A stretch of 64,000 nucleotides of DNA from Limanda limanda (taxonomy: Eukaryota; Chordata; Actinopteri; Pleuronectiformes; Pleuronectidae), in NCBI RefSeq assembly GCF_963576545.1, contig NC_083645.1, positions 4,860,930 through 4,924,929 on the forward strand. The letters are read 5' to 3'. This document shows, piece by piece, positions 49,703 to 60,880 of the stretch. Position 1 is the stretch's first letter. Every line of letters begins with the position of its first letter. Position numbers and translations under genes: made by a program. A model generated the notes under the pieces. The model saw nothing but the letters and a program-made list of their open reading frames with translations, searched no databases and had not been told where the DNA came from.

Positions 49703-51856
49703 GCTGCCAAAACCTTTTCTGTTAAACACACACAGAGAAAATAACTGCTTGCGGCAGGCAGAGAAACAAATACAGCAGAGTTCAGAAACAAATACAACAC
49801 TGTCCTTGGTGTGCACGGACACACATATGCACACACCTGCACTCACGTGCACTAAGTTGCAGAAAAGTGCAACACGCCACTGTTCACTCACTCAGGAGGG
49901 CCAAAGGTTCCAAAAACAAGAACAGCACACATGCGTGTGTATGGCAAACGCACACAAAAAGGGTCTGCAAGTGAATGTGGGTGGATGGAAGCTCAGGTAG
50001 ATGAGACGTGGCAGGAGGTTGGTGGGTGAGGGATCAGGAGAGAAAGAAAAACAGAGTATAAAAATCTAGAATAACAGATCTCCACTCTGCACGTCACGCT
50101 CTTATCAGCCGTGACAAATGGAGAAAAGAGTTTTATCTTCACGGGTCACATTCGAGACGCTCCACTGTTTCCATTCTGTTATGATGCAAACGCTTGGTAT
50201 CAGTCAGCATCCAGCTGACAGGATTCATCATGGAGCTTTTTGGGCCAAATGAGTCTCGTGGGCGAAGCTCACGCGTGGATCTGCTGCTTTCTTCAAGGAG
50301 GTCATGTTCAGACACAGAGCAGAGGAAGTGGAGCTGGTGGACAGGCTGACATGTGGAGCTGGAGACTGGAACTGCAAATGTCCAGTTATTTTCAAAGGTT
50401 ATTCAATGTCACGTGTTGGGATTCAGAATTGTGAACTGCCACATGTCGCACTACCGTGCAGTCTGTTCCATGTAGAGGAAGAAAGAGTTAAGGCAAAGCA
50501 GTGGTGATAAGGGGGATGTAGCCACGGCAACCAGGTCCTGTTGATACACATGCTTGACCAATGACGAGTCATTCTCAGCTGTCAACCCTGAAGTTTCACC
50601 CTGTTTTTATAGCATCAAATAACTAAATAAAACAGAAACATTAACACTTGGACACACATCAGTGTTATAAGAACCACAACAAATGACAGAGTACTTTGGC
50701 AAATGGGACATGGACCACACATAGAAGCCAACGGCATGTATGCGTCATTGCATAATTGTATAATATATAATTAATGACCAGCTTAAACAGTGACAACCGT
50801 GGTTGCAGTGACAGAGTGGAGGGTGATTGTACAACACATGACATTGACACTGTAGACTGACTTTGATATTAACATATAGTGACACTGCAGATCCATTCAT
50901 TTAGAAATAATGTAACCTGGGACATTGGCAAGGGGATTAGACTCAAACACTGAGAACCCACAGGAGACCAGAGTGTATGTGCAACGTCTGTAATCACAGT
51001 CTGATGACTGACACAGGGAGTTAGTTCAGAGCAGAACAGTTACAGGTAAGGAGCGGGTACTGATCCGGAAACCAAGAGAGTGAGCATGGGTCATACGTGA
51101 GAAGGCTGCATTAGCAATTACATGTGTACACGGGGGAACAACAATCTGACAACTTAACTAGTGTCAGTAAAAACTGTAGCTGAGCTGAGTGCCTGCAGCG
51201 GGCGTACGTCTGGATATACAAAGACTGGAAGATGTTGTTGTTGTGTCTGAAGGAAGTACCTGGGACAGAAGAGAAGCAGCTCTAGCACATCCACCAGAGC
51301 TGTTAAGAGCACGGTTACTGAGGTGTCTGCTGCAAGTGAACTCATTAGCAGTCTGGGGCTTCAGGATTAGCACCTGGAAGGCACAGCACTTAACTTAAAA
51401 ACATGGTGACAGGAGGCTGCGGGCTATCAGACACACAACACTTAGTTTCCCAACTGCTGCTGGTCTCAAGGCCCTGGATCCAATCACTGGTCACTGCTCA
51501 AAGGTCCCCACCTGTGACACTGTCCATGACCAGTAAGGTCATACTGTACACACTTGATTCCTAAATATCTTATCGGTCATTGCACCACATGTGCATTCTG
51601 AATCTAACCAGTCCTGGCTCTCTGTGCCATAACTGAGTGTAAAGTCCTTGTGTAATAGTGTTAAAGACACTTGTAAATCAGCGTTCTTGTAAGACTCTGG
51701 AGGATAAAGAGTGTGAATACTGTTCACATATACCACACCAACAAGTTAGGCCTCATTCTTATATCCATGAAACCAAAAGTTTGAGTTTGAGGAACAGAAT
51801 GGCAGCCTTGTATTAGTTATATTATTATTGTAATAGTATTTATTATTTTGTATATA
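49703..51856. other. Non-coding DNA without recognised features
   Basis: CA-containing words continue to 49960. The rest has ordinary composition. A region at 51160-51400 has frames on both strands (63-69 codons) that shadow one another. Confidence 0.4.
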
Positions 51857-51858
51857 TA

Positions 51859-52073
51859 CAGTGGGTACGGAAAGTATTCAAACCCCTTTAAATTTTTCAC
51901 TCTGTTTCATTGCAGCAATTTGCAAAAATCAAAAAAGTTCATTTTATTTCTCATTAATGTACTCTCAGCATCCCATCTTGACAGAAAAAAACTGAAATGT
52001 AGAAATTTTTGCAAATTTATTAAAAAAGAAAAACTGAAATATCACATGGTCATAAGTATTCACACCCTTTGCT
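51859..52073 (+). repeat. Left inverted repeat of the Tc1-type element
   Basis: Matches the reverse complement of 53350-53553 with a few substitutions and small gaps. The shared words include 'cataagtattca' at the inner end. Confidence 0.85.
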
Positions 52074-52232
52074 GTGACACTCATATTTAACTCACATGCT
52101 GTCCATTTCTTCTGATCCTCCTTGAGATGGTTCTACTCCTTCATTGGAGTCCAGCTGTGTTTAATTAAACTGATTGGACTTGATTAGGAAAGGCACACAC
52201 CTGTCTATATAAGACCATACAGCTCACAGTGC

Positions 52233-52922
52233 ATGTCAGAGCAAATGAGAATCATGAGGTTGAAGGAACTACTCAAGGAGCTCAGAGACAGAATTGTGGC
52301 AAGGCACAGATCTGGCCAAGGTTACAAAAGAATTTCTGCAGCACTCAAGGTTCCTAAGAGCACAGTGGCCTCCATAATCCTTAAATGGAAGAAGTTTGGG
52401 ACGACCAGAGCTCTTCCTAGACATGGCCGTCCAGCCAAACTGAGCAATCGTGGGAGAAGAGCCTTGGTGAGAGAGGTAAGGAAGAACTCAAAGATCCCAA
52501 CAGTGAAACATGGTGGTGGCAGCATCATGCTATGGGGGTGTTTTTCAGCTGCAGGGACAGGACGACTGGTTGCAATTGAAGGAAAGATGAATGCGGCCAA
52601 GTACAGAGATATCCTGGAAGAAAACCTCTTGAGTGCTCTGGACCTCAGACTGGGCCGAAGGTTCACCTTCCAACAAGGCAATGACCCTAAGCACACAGCT
52701 AAAATAACAAAGGAGTGGCTTCGGAACAACTCTGTGACCATTCTTGACTGGCCCAGCCAGAGCCCTGACCTGAACCCAATTGAGCATCTCTAGAGAGACC
52801 TGAAAATGGCTGTCCACCAACGTTCAGTATCCAACCTGACGGAACTGGAGAGGATCTGCAAGGAAGAATGGCAGAGACTCATGGCTGTACAAGCTCAAAA
52901 GGGTGCTTCTACTCAATACTGA
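52233..52922 (+). pseudogene. Tc1-type transposase pseudogene
   Basis: Tc1/mariner transposases cut and paste DNA through an N-terminal helix-turn-helix domain and a C-terminal DDE domain. Here the first ATG opens a 186-codon frame. Residues about 15-60 hold the first helix-turn-helix (ending LKWKKFG) and 63-70 the GRP-type motif (RHGRPAKL). After NSKI (85-88) the frame jumps straight to PTVKHGGGSIMLWGCF, an in-frame loss of roughly 120 residues, including the rest of the DNA-binding region and the first catalytic Asp. The second Asp position reads Gly (FQQGNDPKH, residue 149). The third acidic residue is present in NPIEHL (Glu184), but the following Trp codon has become TAG. Reading through, the frame continues DLKMAVHQR to EEWQRLMAVQAQKGAS and a final TGA, with a second small deletion near EEWQ. 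It cannot be active. Confidence 0.92.
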
Positions 52923-52923
52923 G

Positions 52924-53346
52924 TGTAGGAGCCAAATTAACCTTTATGTTATCTTTCTTTATTAGAACATGCATGTGTGTGTGTGAATAAGTGACACTGT
53001 GTCTGTAGGTGTTTTTACCCCATCTAAAGGACACCTGAACTGGACCTGAGAGGCTGAGGGTGGAGCCCAAGGGGAAAGGCTTAAGGAGCCAGCAACGAGA
53101 GCATCTGGGCGTGGCTGAGCAAGGCAACACTTTTTTGATCGTGTGTTGTAACGTTTGACAGGGAAACTGTGCTCTACGAGAGTCTCTTTAGTTTTGTTTG
53201 TTTCAAGTAAATTGTAATCCATCTTTCTACAATAAATGGTCAAAGGGACCAACTGGACTCACCTCTACTCCTCATCTGTTATACACGCGTCTGAATCAAA
53301 ACCGAGGTCAGCCAGCAGAAGTAGTTAAGTAGAAATTGCTGCTACT
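52924..53346 (+). mobile_element. Solo LTR-like insertion inside the Tc1-type element
   Basis: A 423-bp segment interrupts the Tc1-type element just after the transposase stop. CTGAG occurs at 52919-52923 and again at 53347-53351, a 5-bp target duplication. The insert starts TGTAGGAGCC and ends GCTGCTACT; its ends are imperfect inverted repeats. A polyadenylation-type AATAAA lies at 53231-53236, as expected inside an LTR. Internal retroelement genes are absent, so a solo LTR is the simplest reading. The final CA of an LTR would have mutated to CT. Confidence 0.65.
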
Positions 53347-53349
53347 CTG

Positions 53350-53553
53350 AGTAAAGGGTCTGAATACTTATGACAATGTGATATTTAAGTTTTTCTTTTT
53401 TTATAAATTTGCAAAAATGTCTACATTTCTGTCAAGATGGAGTGCTGAGTGTACATTAATGAGAAATAAAATGAACTTTTTTATTTTGGCAAATGGCTGC
53501 AATGAAACAGAGTGAAAAATTTAAAGGGGTCTGAATACTTTCCGTACCCACTG
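53350..53553 (-). repeat. Right inverted repeat of the Tc1-type element
   Basis: Inner end gagtaaagggtctgaatact, outer end ccgtacccactg. It is separated from the transposase by the LTR-like insertion. Confidence 0.85.
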
Positions 53554-53556
53554 TAA

Positions 53557-53570
53557 ATATATATATATAT
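53557..53570 (+). repeat. (AT)n microsatellite at the Tc1 insertion site
   Basis: The element lies within TA-rich sequence: tatatata on the left and atatatat on the right, both natural TA targets. Confidence 0.85.
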
Positions 53571-55306
53571 GTATGTTGGTTTGCCTAACCCTGCAAACCA
53601 ACAAACAAACGCTGATGCAAACATGTTATAATTATAATCGTCCATAGTTTGTTGCCACTGTTTAATTAATGACTAAGATATATATGTGTGTCTGTTTGCA
53701 TGCTTATAATTGTATGTATATATATGTGTAATTTGCATATGTATATAAAATGAAACCTGTATTATCCAATTTGACCTTGATCAATGTCAAACAAAGCATA
53801 TTGCATCGTATTTTATCAGATTAGGAGCCATTTCTGCGAATTATAATCTTCTGATGAAGTAAACCAGCTTGTCGGGATGTAACTGTCACTGTGGGATGTG
53901 GTGCTTCAGGTTGTTTCTACCTGGAAACAAATCTCTTCATTGATGCTGCTGCAGCATGTTTGTTTTTTCCACAACATTTACATACGTTATAATCACTGAC
54001 TGACTGCCTATGCAGAAGAAAGCAGGCGGGTTGTGTTTTATGTTCTTCTGCAGTTTGCGTTATGCCGTGTGTGTGTAAACAAGCCCTGTGGTTTTTTCAT
54101 GAATGTTCATCCTTTAACATCCAGTAGTTTGGCAACGCTGCTGCACAACGGTGTTCTGAGCCTGTGCTAATTAAAAGAGCTGGCAACTCATCATGCTTTG
54201 TTTGTCCTGCTGCTCCTTTCCTGCAGCAACATTTCAGCAAAGAACAAATACAGCACCTGTCTGACTGATGTTGAATAAAATGTAATAATATCTGCAAAAC
54301 AGTCCAAGGTCAGCAGAAAAAGAAAAGCAACTGATAAGGCCTGCAGGACTGTATTATAGCTAATGCATACAGGAGCTGTGCCCGGGAAACGACCATTAAC
54401 CATCATGAGGAAAACAATGGGAATAAAACAAAATGGAATAGGAAAGGGCTTCTCAAACTTTCCAGCCCCGATACCTGAGAGACAAATTTATGGTCTCAGC
54501 TGGAGACCAGCCCTCATTAAAACATATTGCCTCTTTTGTCAAGACGGCAGGACAGGCAAGGATTATTGTGAAGCCGATCTTTCAATATTTAAAGTGCGAT
54601 TTATTGCTTTGTTACATCAAGAAATCATTATCACATTCAGTTCTGAGATATTGGTTGAAGGTTTTGGTGCAAACTAATTGCCAGGAAGACTGGCAGCCGC
54701 TGGATCTGCAGCACATTTAAAAGCGTCCCACCAGGTGGGAGTTTGGAAAGAAATCTTTTCATCTAATATATGGCACCGAAAACGAGGAGAGTGGTTTTCT
54801 TGCTTTTTGCTTTTCTTGCGAGTAACTGAAGCTGAAACTTTCAGACTTATTCCCGGTAACAATTCCTAGAAGGATTGTAAAACAGAAAGAAATATTATAT
54901 AAGATACTTGATCAAGATCAAGTATCAAATTACTTTTTATTATTGCAACAGGTGGTCGTCCAAACAAAGAAAGCTATCAACCTCATTTCATTTTAATGTG
55001 TCAGGAAAATGAATTTGGAGACTCTCGGATCTTGCTGAATTTGTGAACATTTGTGTCTATATAACACATCAAGTCTGCATTCAAAGAAATGCCTCATATT
55101 ATCTTTAATATGTTTGCAGAAGTCACAGATATTAATGAGCTTGGGTGATAGGCCATGCCATGCCATACAATCAGTATTTTTGAAAAGTAAAAAAAAAGAG
55201 AAAAGTAGTTCATCGTTTGAAGTTAAGGAATATTAAAACATTTTAGTCACATGTTTATTTCGTAAAATTGTCATGTGCGTGTACTGAGACTAATTTGATT
55301 TTAAAG
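53571..55306. other. Non-coding DNA
   Basis: A perfect palindrome lies at 54903-54926. 54360-54860 has overlapping frames on both strands (up to 104 codons) without recognised domains. Confidence 0.4.
54903..54926. other. 11-bp-arm perfect palindrome
   Basis: gatacttgatc and gatcaagtatc are exact reverse complements separated by aa. Confidence 0.75.
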
Positions 55307-55314
55307 GTTTTAAT

Positions 55315-56263
55315 TAGAGCTGTCAAACGATTAAAATATTTATTTGCGATTAATCGCAATTTTTTATCTATTCTAAATGTCCCTTCATTTATTTTTTTTC
55401 CATAATTTTACTTTCGTTTTAATGCTCTTATCAACATGGAAAAGCGGATTGGCTTGCTTTATGCAAATGTTTTATTTTATTGAAAAACAACATTGCCAAA
55501 CAGGGCGGTACAAAATAAAATTATAAAGTGCACATTTCAGGTTACCAATAAAAGGTAAGCCTACTACTTCTTTGCTTTCATTTAGCTACTCAAACAGACA
55601 AGCAACAAGATAACAAACAAACAAAATACACAGGCAAGTGTCGGCCTACTTTGAAATAAATTAAACAAAGAACTTTGTAGGGCTATTTGAGTACTCCCCT
55701 TATTTGTGGAAAATGTATGAAATAAGAAGTACTCTATTTTGAAATAAATAAAAACATATAGCTGCAGCCTAATAGTGTAATGGACTGGGTTTATGTTTAT
55801 GTTTGGTTTTGACGTATGTTCAGTAAAACTGTGTTGAAGGAATGCTCTGATATCCTGAGGGTCAGTGAAGGGGTCTGGGTGGGACATGTGACTGTTTGGA
55901 CCAATAGGATGGGGTTGTTTCGGGATCGGGGATCAATGAGGAAGTGAAGTGTTGTTGATGTGTGCGAGTGACGGAGTAAGAGCGAGTTGTGCACATGTTC
56001 GTGTAGAGGATAATAAAAGTTACTAAACCACGAAGAAGTTCTGTGTCCTGTGTAAGCGGGGGCGCTACGATAGCTTCAAAATATATATATATATTTTAGT
56101 TGGCGAAATATTAAAACAAAAAGCTAGAGCAGGTCAGACTGGAGGCGAACACAGATACCGAAGCTGCAACTGCAGCTCTGCTCTAACTCGCGTTAAAAAA
56201 ATTGACGGCGTTAAAATGGGTTTGTGTTAACGCCGTTAATAACGCGTTAAACTGACAGCCCTA
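55315..56263. mobile_element. hAT-like non-autonomous element with nested insertion
   Basis: Left end TAGAGCTGTCAAACGATTAA; right end GTTTGACAGCCCTA-type (observed 'aaactgacagcccta'). These give short inverted ends TAGRGCTGTCA. Flanks gttttaat (55307-55314) and gtttaaat (56264-56271) match in 7 of 8 positions, the 8-bp duplication typical of hAT elements. Subterminal palindromes are present: ttgcgattaatcgcaa at 55343-55358 on the left and repeated gttaa/cgcgttaa words at 56190-56250 on the right. There is no transposase frame. A 294-bp LTR-like insert lies at 55776-56069. Confidence 0.75.
55776..56069 (+). mobile_element. Solo LTR-like insertion inside the hAT-like element
   Basis: Starts TGTAATGGAC and ends GGCGCTACG, with ATAG on both sides (55772-55775 and 56070-56073). 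Near the right end is aataaaa (about 56010), a polyadenylation-type signal, followed by a GC-rich end. The final base differs from the usual TACA, which a single A-to-G change explains. Similarity to the LTR-like insert at 52.9 kb is not evident, so it is a different family. Confidence 0.5.
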
Positions 56264-58471
56264 GTTTAAATATAAAATTAGCAACAAGCTTGTGAGTTGA
56301 CTGAGTGAATGATTTCAGAGTCCACAGTTCCCACACGGGAGAATCTCCAACCAGAGTCCAGGTCCAGATTAGAGTATGGACAAACAGGAAGGACGGCACC
56401 AAAACATTTGGGTCCAGCAGAGCCGTTTGGCTGAGTGAGGCACGTGCTGTGAAGAACTGATACTTGACTGTTTGCGTGAATGCTCATCTCTATACCCGAT
56501 CCTAGAATCCTTTACCTGAGAAATTGCATTTGTGCCAGTGTGACCCTCTAGCGTCGAGAGTCTTCGTGAATCAGCCTGCTCTCATGTGGCAGGTTGAGGA
56601 GCTCATAATGTGATGAATCTCTGAAGTGTAGATGGACTAGCACCTGAATGAGACATGAATTTTTTTTCTCCCTCTCTCTCTCCCTCCATCCCTCCTTCGT
56701 CAGCACCGGGAGAAATCCTGATGCTGCAGTGAATTTTAAAAAACATCGATAGACCTAACAACTGCATGCTGTTCCGTTCCCCTTCATTCATACCTATGCC
56801 TTGGGGTCTGCTGTGCACGAGGGCTACATGCGAACCTCCTCCCAAAATGATTATTTCCCTGCCTGGCCTTCATCCTCACATGGCACAACTTCTGGCATCT
56901 TCATTTGCTGTACCTATCCACTTATGACAGAAGATTCCCTGCTTGCTTATGATTTGACGTCTGTGAGTAACAGCAAACATGGACCGAGTGACACCTCGCC
57001 TTCCCACCACCCTCTGCTTCAACATGTAACTGTACAGTAACTGAATCTCTGCCACAACCCAAACATGTGATCTCATTTATAGGACCTACAAATGCTCTCA
57101 TTTAACCTAACCTAACTCATTTTCGCACACATTCTTTCCTCACAATGACCTAGTAACGACTGCCTAATTACCCTCCTGTTATCATATGCATTGTTTTATT
57201 AACAAATGCCTGGACCAACAACAGCTGCTTTCTGACTCTGTGACTGAAATGTGCATGTTCTTCTTTGTATTCCCCTCACATACTTCTACAACATAAAACC
57301 ATGTTCTCTCGCTATATACATTGTAAAGTAAGCTGTTGTAGGTTTTGTGAGTTTAGGAAGGTGTTTGGCAAGACGTCGACCCAAGGGGGCTAAAGTAAGA
57401 AAAGCTAAATTGATGCCTTAGAACCACATATATCATCTACTTGTCCTCGCATTTGTCTTCCTTGTCAAAAACTGGAGCCCACAATACCCACAACACACAC
57501 CTGTCTGTGAGCGTTCAGTCAGAGAGCTGGAAGGGTTAAGTTAAGTCAGCTAATGTAGCCTGGAGCTTCAGTTCCTCAAGCAGAGATGGGGAGTGTGGGA
57601 TTTCCCCTATAGGAGTCAGTGTAACGACTGCCACACTCTTGTCATATGGTTTCATAAAAATAGATCTTTTTTAACATCTCAGAGCTTTTTTCACTGTTTT
57701 TGTTAGACACTTACAACAAGAGAACTGAGTGCTCACTGGCTAGAATTGTATTTGTTGTCTGGCAGCATCGGCTCATTGAAAATTCTATCAGGTTGCATTG
57801 GGAACTGGAGGCTTTGCAGAGTTCAGTGGCAGATCTTTTCAAGATAGACGCCTCTGGCCTGGCGTATACAAAAGTTTTGAAAGGGGAAATGGAAAAGGAT
57901 GCAGAGAGCAATAAATAAGTAATTGAGTAAATTCTGCCCTCAGACCCAGGCTCAGTAATAGGGCCGAGATTCAAACTGGGCAAATTTACTCTTTCCCCTG
58001 TGGACAAAACTCACAAGCAACTTTCAGGAAACTCTAACCATCATGTGTCAAGCTCTGTCTGTATTATCTGACGGTGGTGAGGAGGAAAAACAGGAAATGA
58101 TTTAGATGAAAGAGTGATTGGGTTATTTCAGAGACACTTGAGTTTGAGAGCAATATACTGATGTGTTCTGTAGTAGCCTCTCAGCGGAGGGACGGAAAGT
58201 TGTGTGTGTGTGTAATAAGTCCTGTGTGGGAACCAATGGAGACTGATTGTTTCAGATATTAAACGTCTTTCTTCCTTCTCCACTGTCATCTCTTAACCCA
58301 CCCACTCACACAGAGATCGACCTGCATTAAATGTTAACCATAGTGGATGTAAAGCCGTGTGTGTGTGTGTTTTACCCTACAAGTGTGTATATGTGTGTGG
58401 GTTTATGTTAAAGTCTGAACATGTGTTACCTGGTTGCGTCTGTGATTGAGAGAGCCTGAAGCGGGGCATAT

Positions 58472-58496
58472 ATGTGTGTGGGTGTGTGTGTGTGTG
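58472..58496 (+). repeat. (GT)n microsatellite
   Basis: GT run with one GG interruption. Confidence 0.85.
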
Positions 58497-59483
58497 CAAG
58501 ACTGTGTATGTAAGAGAAGAGTAAATAGTGGGGTGCCTGCTGCACACACGCTCACAGACATTAGTCCCCTCTGAGCTCTACTCTTTTCTACCCTCTCTTT
58601 CTCATGAGTCCTTCTTATCCAGCCATGTTTCTCATATACAACTCTTTCTGAGTCACCATTTTCATATGGAAGCCCTTTTTATTTTGCCTCACACTCAGGG
58701 TGCAAGGCGTATATTGTAAACACACCATACTTGCCAAACAATAAACACTTGTAAAATATCTTGATGGGCTTTTTGACAATTTCAGACGTAGTTGACAAAG
58801 TCAGCTGAAGGGATTTGAGAGTGAGTACGTACTTCCTCTTGCTTAGAGGACGTCATTTGAGGGGGAGGTGTCTCGATGTGGCACAGGACACATTAGCGTG
58901 CACACACAGCTGTTCACATGTGATCTGATCACACGAGACGCTTGTTAGAGACAGATCAGGGACTTACAGAGAGCAAATCAAAATGAATGGTGATATTATT
59001 TAAATGTTGTGCTGATTTTAAACAGGCCTTGGAAATCATTGATGATAAAGCAGCGAGATGTGAAGGAGGCAGGTTGTGTTCCAGACGTCCCTCGCCCCAG
59101 CCTCTCTCTCCAGCTCCTACTGGGGGGTCCCACATTCCTGATTACAAAACAGATAGATGTTATTACATATAAAGGAAATACATATTCTTATACAGAAAGT
59201 TAATATGACACAGATCTGTGTGTGTGCGACCTCTTTTTGTGTATTTGTCTACTTATCGGAGACAAAAGCAAGTCTGCTTAACATTACTTGTAGAAGCAGA
59301 AGTAAAAGTTATGCTTTAGGATACTGTAATTGCTGATACAGTGTGTGTGCGTGTCTTGCTCAGCTGGTGGTCTCACTCCAGGCAACATTAAGACTGGAAA
59401 ACAGACTTTTACATTATGCATCATACTCCTCATCATTCCTCCGTCTCTCCCTTTCTCATTCTGTTTCTTTCTGTCTGAAACTA

Positions 59484-59521
59484 TTCTTTCTTTCTTTCTC
59501 TCCTTATATCTTTCTTTCTTA
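59484..59521 (+). repeat. (TTCT)n-type microsatellite
   Basis: Two TTTC runs separated by a short CT-rich spacer, within a larger pyrimidine-rich region. Confidence 0.75.
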
Positions 59522-60671
59522 ATCTACCTCTGTTCCTTGTTCTCTCTTTTCTCATATCCTATTCCCTTGAATTCTCAATGTCTGCTGTTGTTGGAATCAT
59601 GCAACTAATTTTAGCATAAAATAACAGCTTGGGGAGATGAACTCCAAATTTTCATAATCCCCCTCTCTCTCTCAAACACACACGGACAAAGTTGGAGCAA
59701 TAAACACATTCCTCGACTCTGATCTCAGTTGCCACAGAAAGAAACATAAGACACAGTCTTTTTTCAAATTCCCTGCATTAATTTGTAATCAGTGATGTAA
59801 TAAATTCCTCTATATTGTCTTAATACGATAGCTGAAATCTAATTTCATGTGATCTATTATATTATGCAAATCTTCGGCAGGCTAAACTTCCATGCATTTT
59901 TTTTCTTTACAGGGACAAAACAAGGGAATGAATTGTTTTTGTATTACAATTCATATAATATTCATTTACTGCCTGACATGTGCATGAATGTGAAAGCCTC
60001 ATTTTAGCTGAGATTAAGAGTAACAGAAATGTACTTTTTTGACTTTTTCGCTTTTGTGAGTTGCCTCATAGTTGCATAAAGCTTTGAAAGAAGAAAATTG
60101 TGGATTTTGCCTTCAGGAAGAATGGAGACGGTCGAAAAATCTATTAACAAAACACGCCGGGTTATGCAGTATAATGAATGGACACAACTCTCTGCTAAAA
60201 GGTCCATTTATTGGTTCCAAATGCTGCTGTCTATAGTAGCTTTTACAGAAAAACTCAATTTTCTCTGTTTCTGCCTCTCACTTTGGGACTTAACACCGAA
60301 AAACAGGATGTTGTCCAGTGAACATTAAAGCATGTAGGTAAGGTAAGGTCATGTGACAGGAAGTGTCTGTCTGTAGCTCCCATGTTGTGGAAGGGTCACC
60401 CGCTTCTGAGTGTCATTTCATTGCAGGGGTTGTATGGTACCACAAAGCACAACTGTCTATGTGCAAAACTCTTTCTGGTGAAATTGTGGTTCGGAGGGGA
60501 CCCGTTTTTTCTCCCCTGCCTTTCGAGGGACTGATGGATGTGAGAGGAAGCAGCAGTGTTTCAGGGAGGAGAGCAAAAGAGCAAACCACCAGCCTGACTC
60601 AGCAAAATTCATCTGACAAATATGTGTCTCCAGACGAACTAGTTGGTAGCTAACCTGTGCATTTCTTCAAA

Positions 60672-60880
60672 GGCTGTGTCCAAAATCACTCACTTATCAA
60701 TATATCGTCACATGTAGTGAGTTCACAATTTTGTAGTGCTGTCTGAATGTAGTGTGTAGTATGTGAAAACTGAATACCCATAGTGCACTCGTTTTTTTCC
60801 ACAATGCATTGTGAAAAGTAGTGTAACCCAATGGTCACAAACCAAGCAATATGTACCATCATGCATTGTGCTCGCGGCAG
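60672..60880. repeat. MITE-like repeat starting 'ggctgtgtccaaaatcactc'
   Basis: The start, then 'catgtagtgagttcacaatt', 'gtgtagtatgtgaaaactga' and 'atagtgcactcgttt', follow a fish non-autonomous DNA transposon family built of 'tagtgnact' words, as I recall it. The matching right end (ggacacagc) is not seen, so the copy is truncated or decayed. Confidence 0.5.

Larger units (their letters stand above)
51859..53553 (+). mobile_element. Tc1/mariner-type transposon, defective, with nested insertion
   Basis: Ends are CAGTGGGTACGGAAAGTATT and its reverse complement, each continuing as an inverted repeat of about 205-215 bases (51859-52073 and 53350-53553). TA flanks both sides (51857-51858 and 53554-53555), the Tc1 target duplication. 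It encodes a broken Tc1-type transposase on the plus strand. Without the 423-bp insertion at 52924-53346 the element is 1,272 bp (one 5-bp target duplicate included), shorter than the usual 1.6 kb because of internal deletions in the transposase. The two inverted repeats differ at scattered positions, so the copy is not recent. Confidence 0.93.
56272..60671. other. Non-coding DNA with microsatellites
   Basis: GT runs at 58357-58370 and 58472-58496, and a TTCT/CT-rich stretch at 59440-59560 with (TTCT)n at 59484-59521. The 72-codon plus-strand frame at 57700-57918 and the 96-codon frame at 60363-60653 have no recognised domain or convincing splice sites. No repeat family is recognised. Confidence 0.4.

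Noticed and set aside
51189..51398. Leu/Arg-rich 69-codon frame as a possible exon
   Set aside because: Minus-strand frames overlap the same bases, and no acceptor/donor pair bounds it well.
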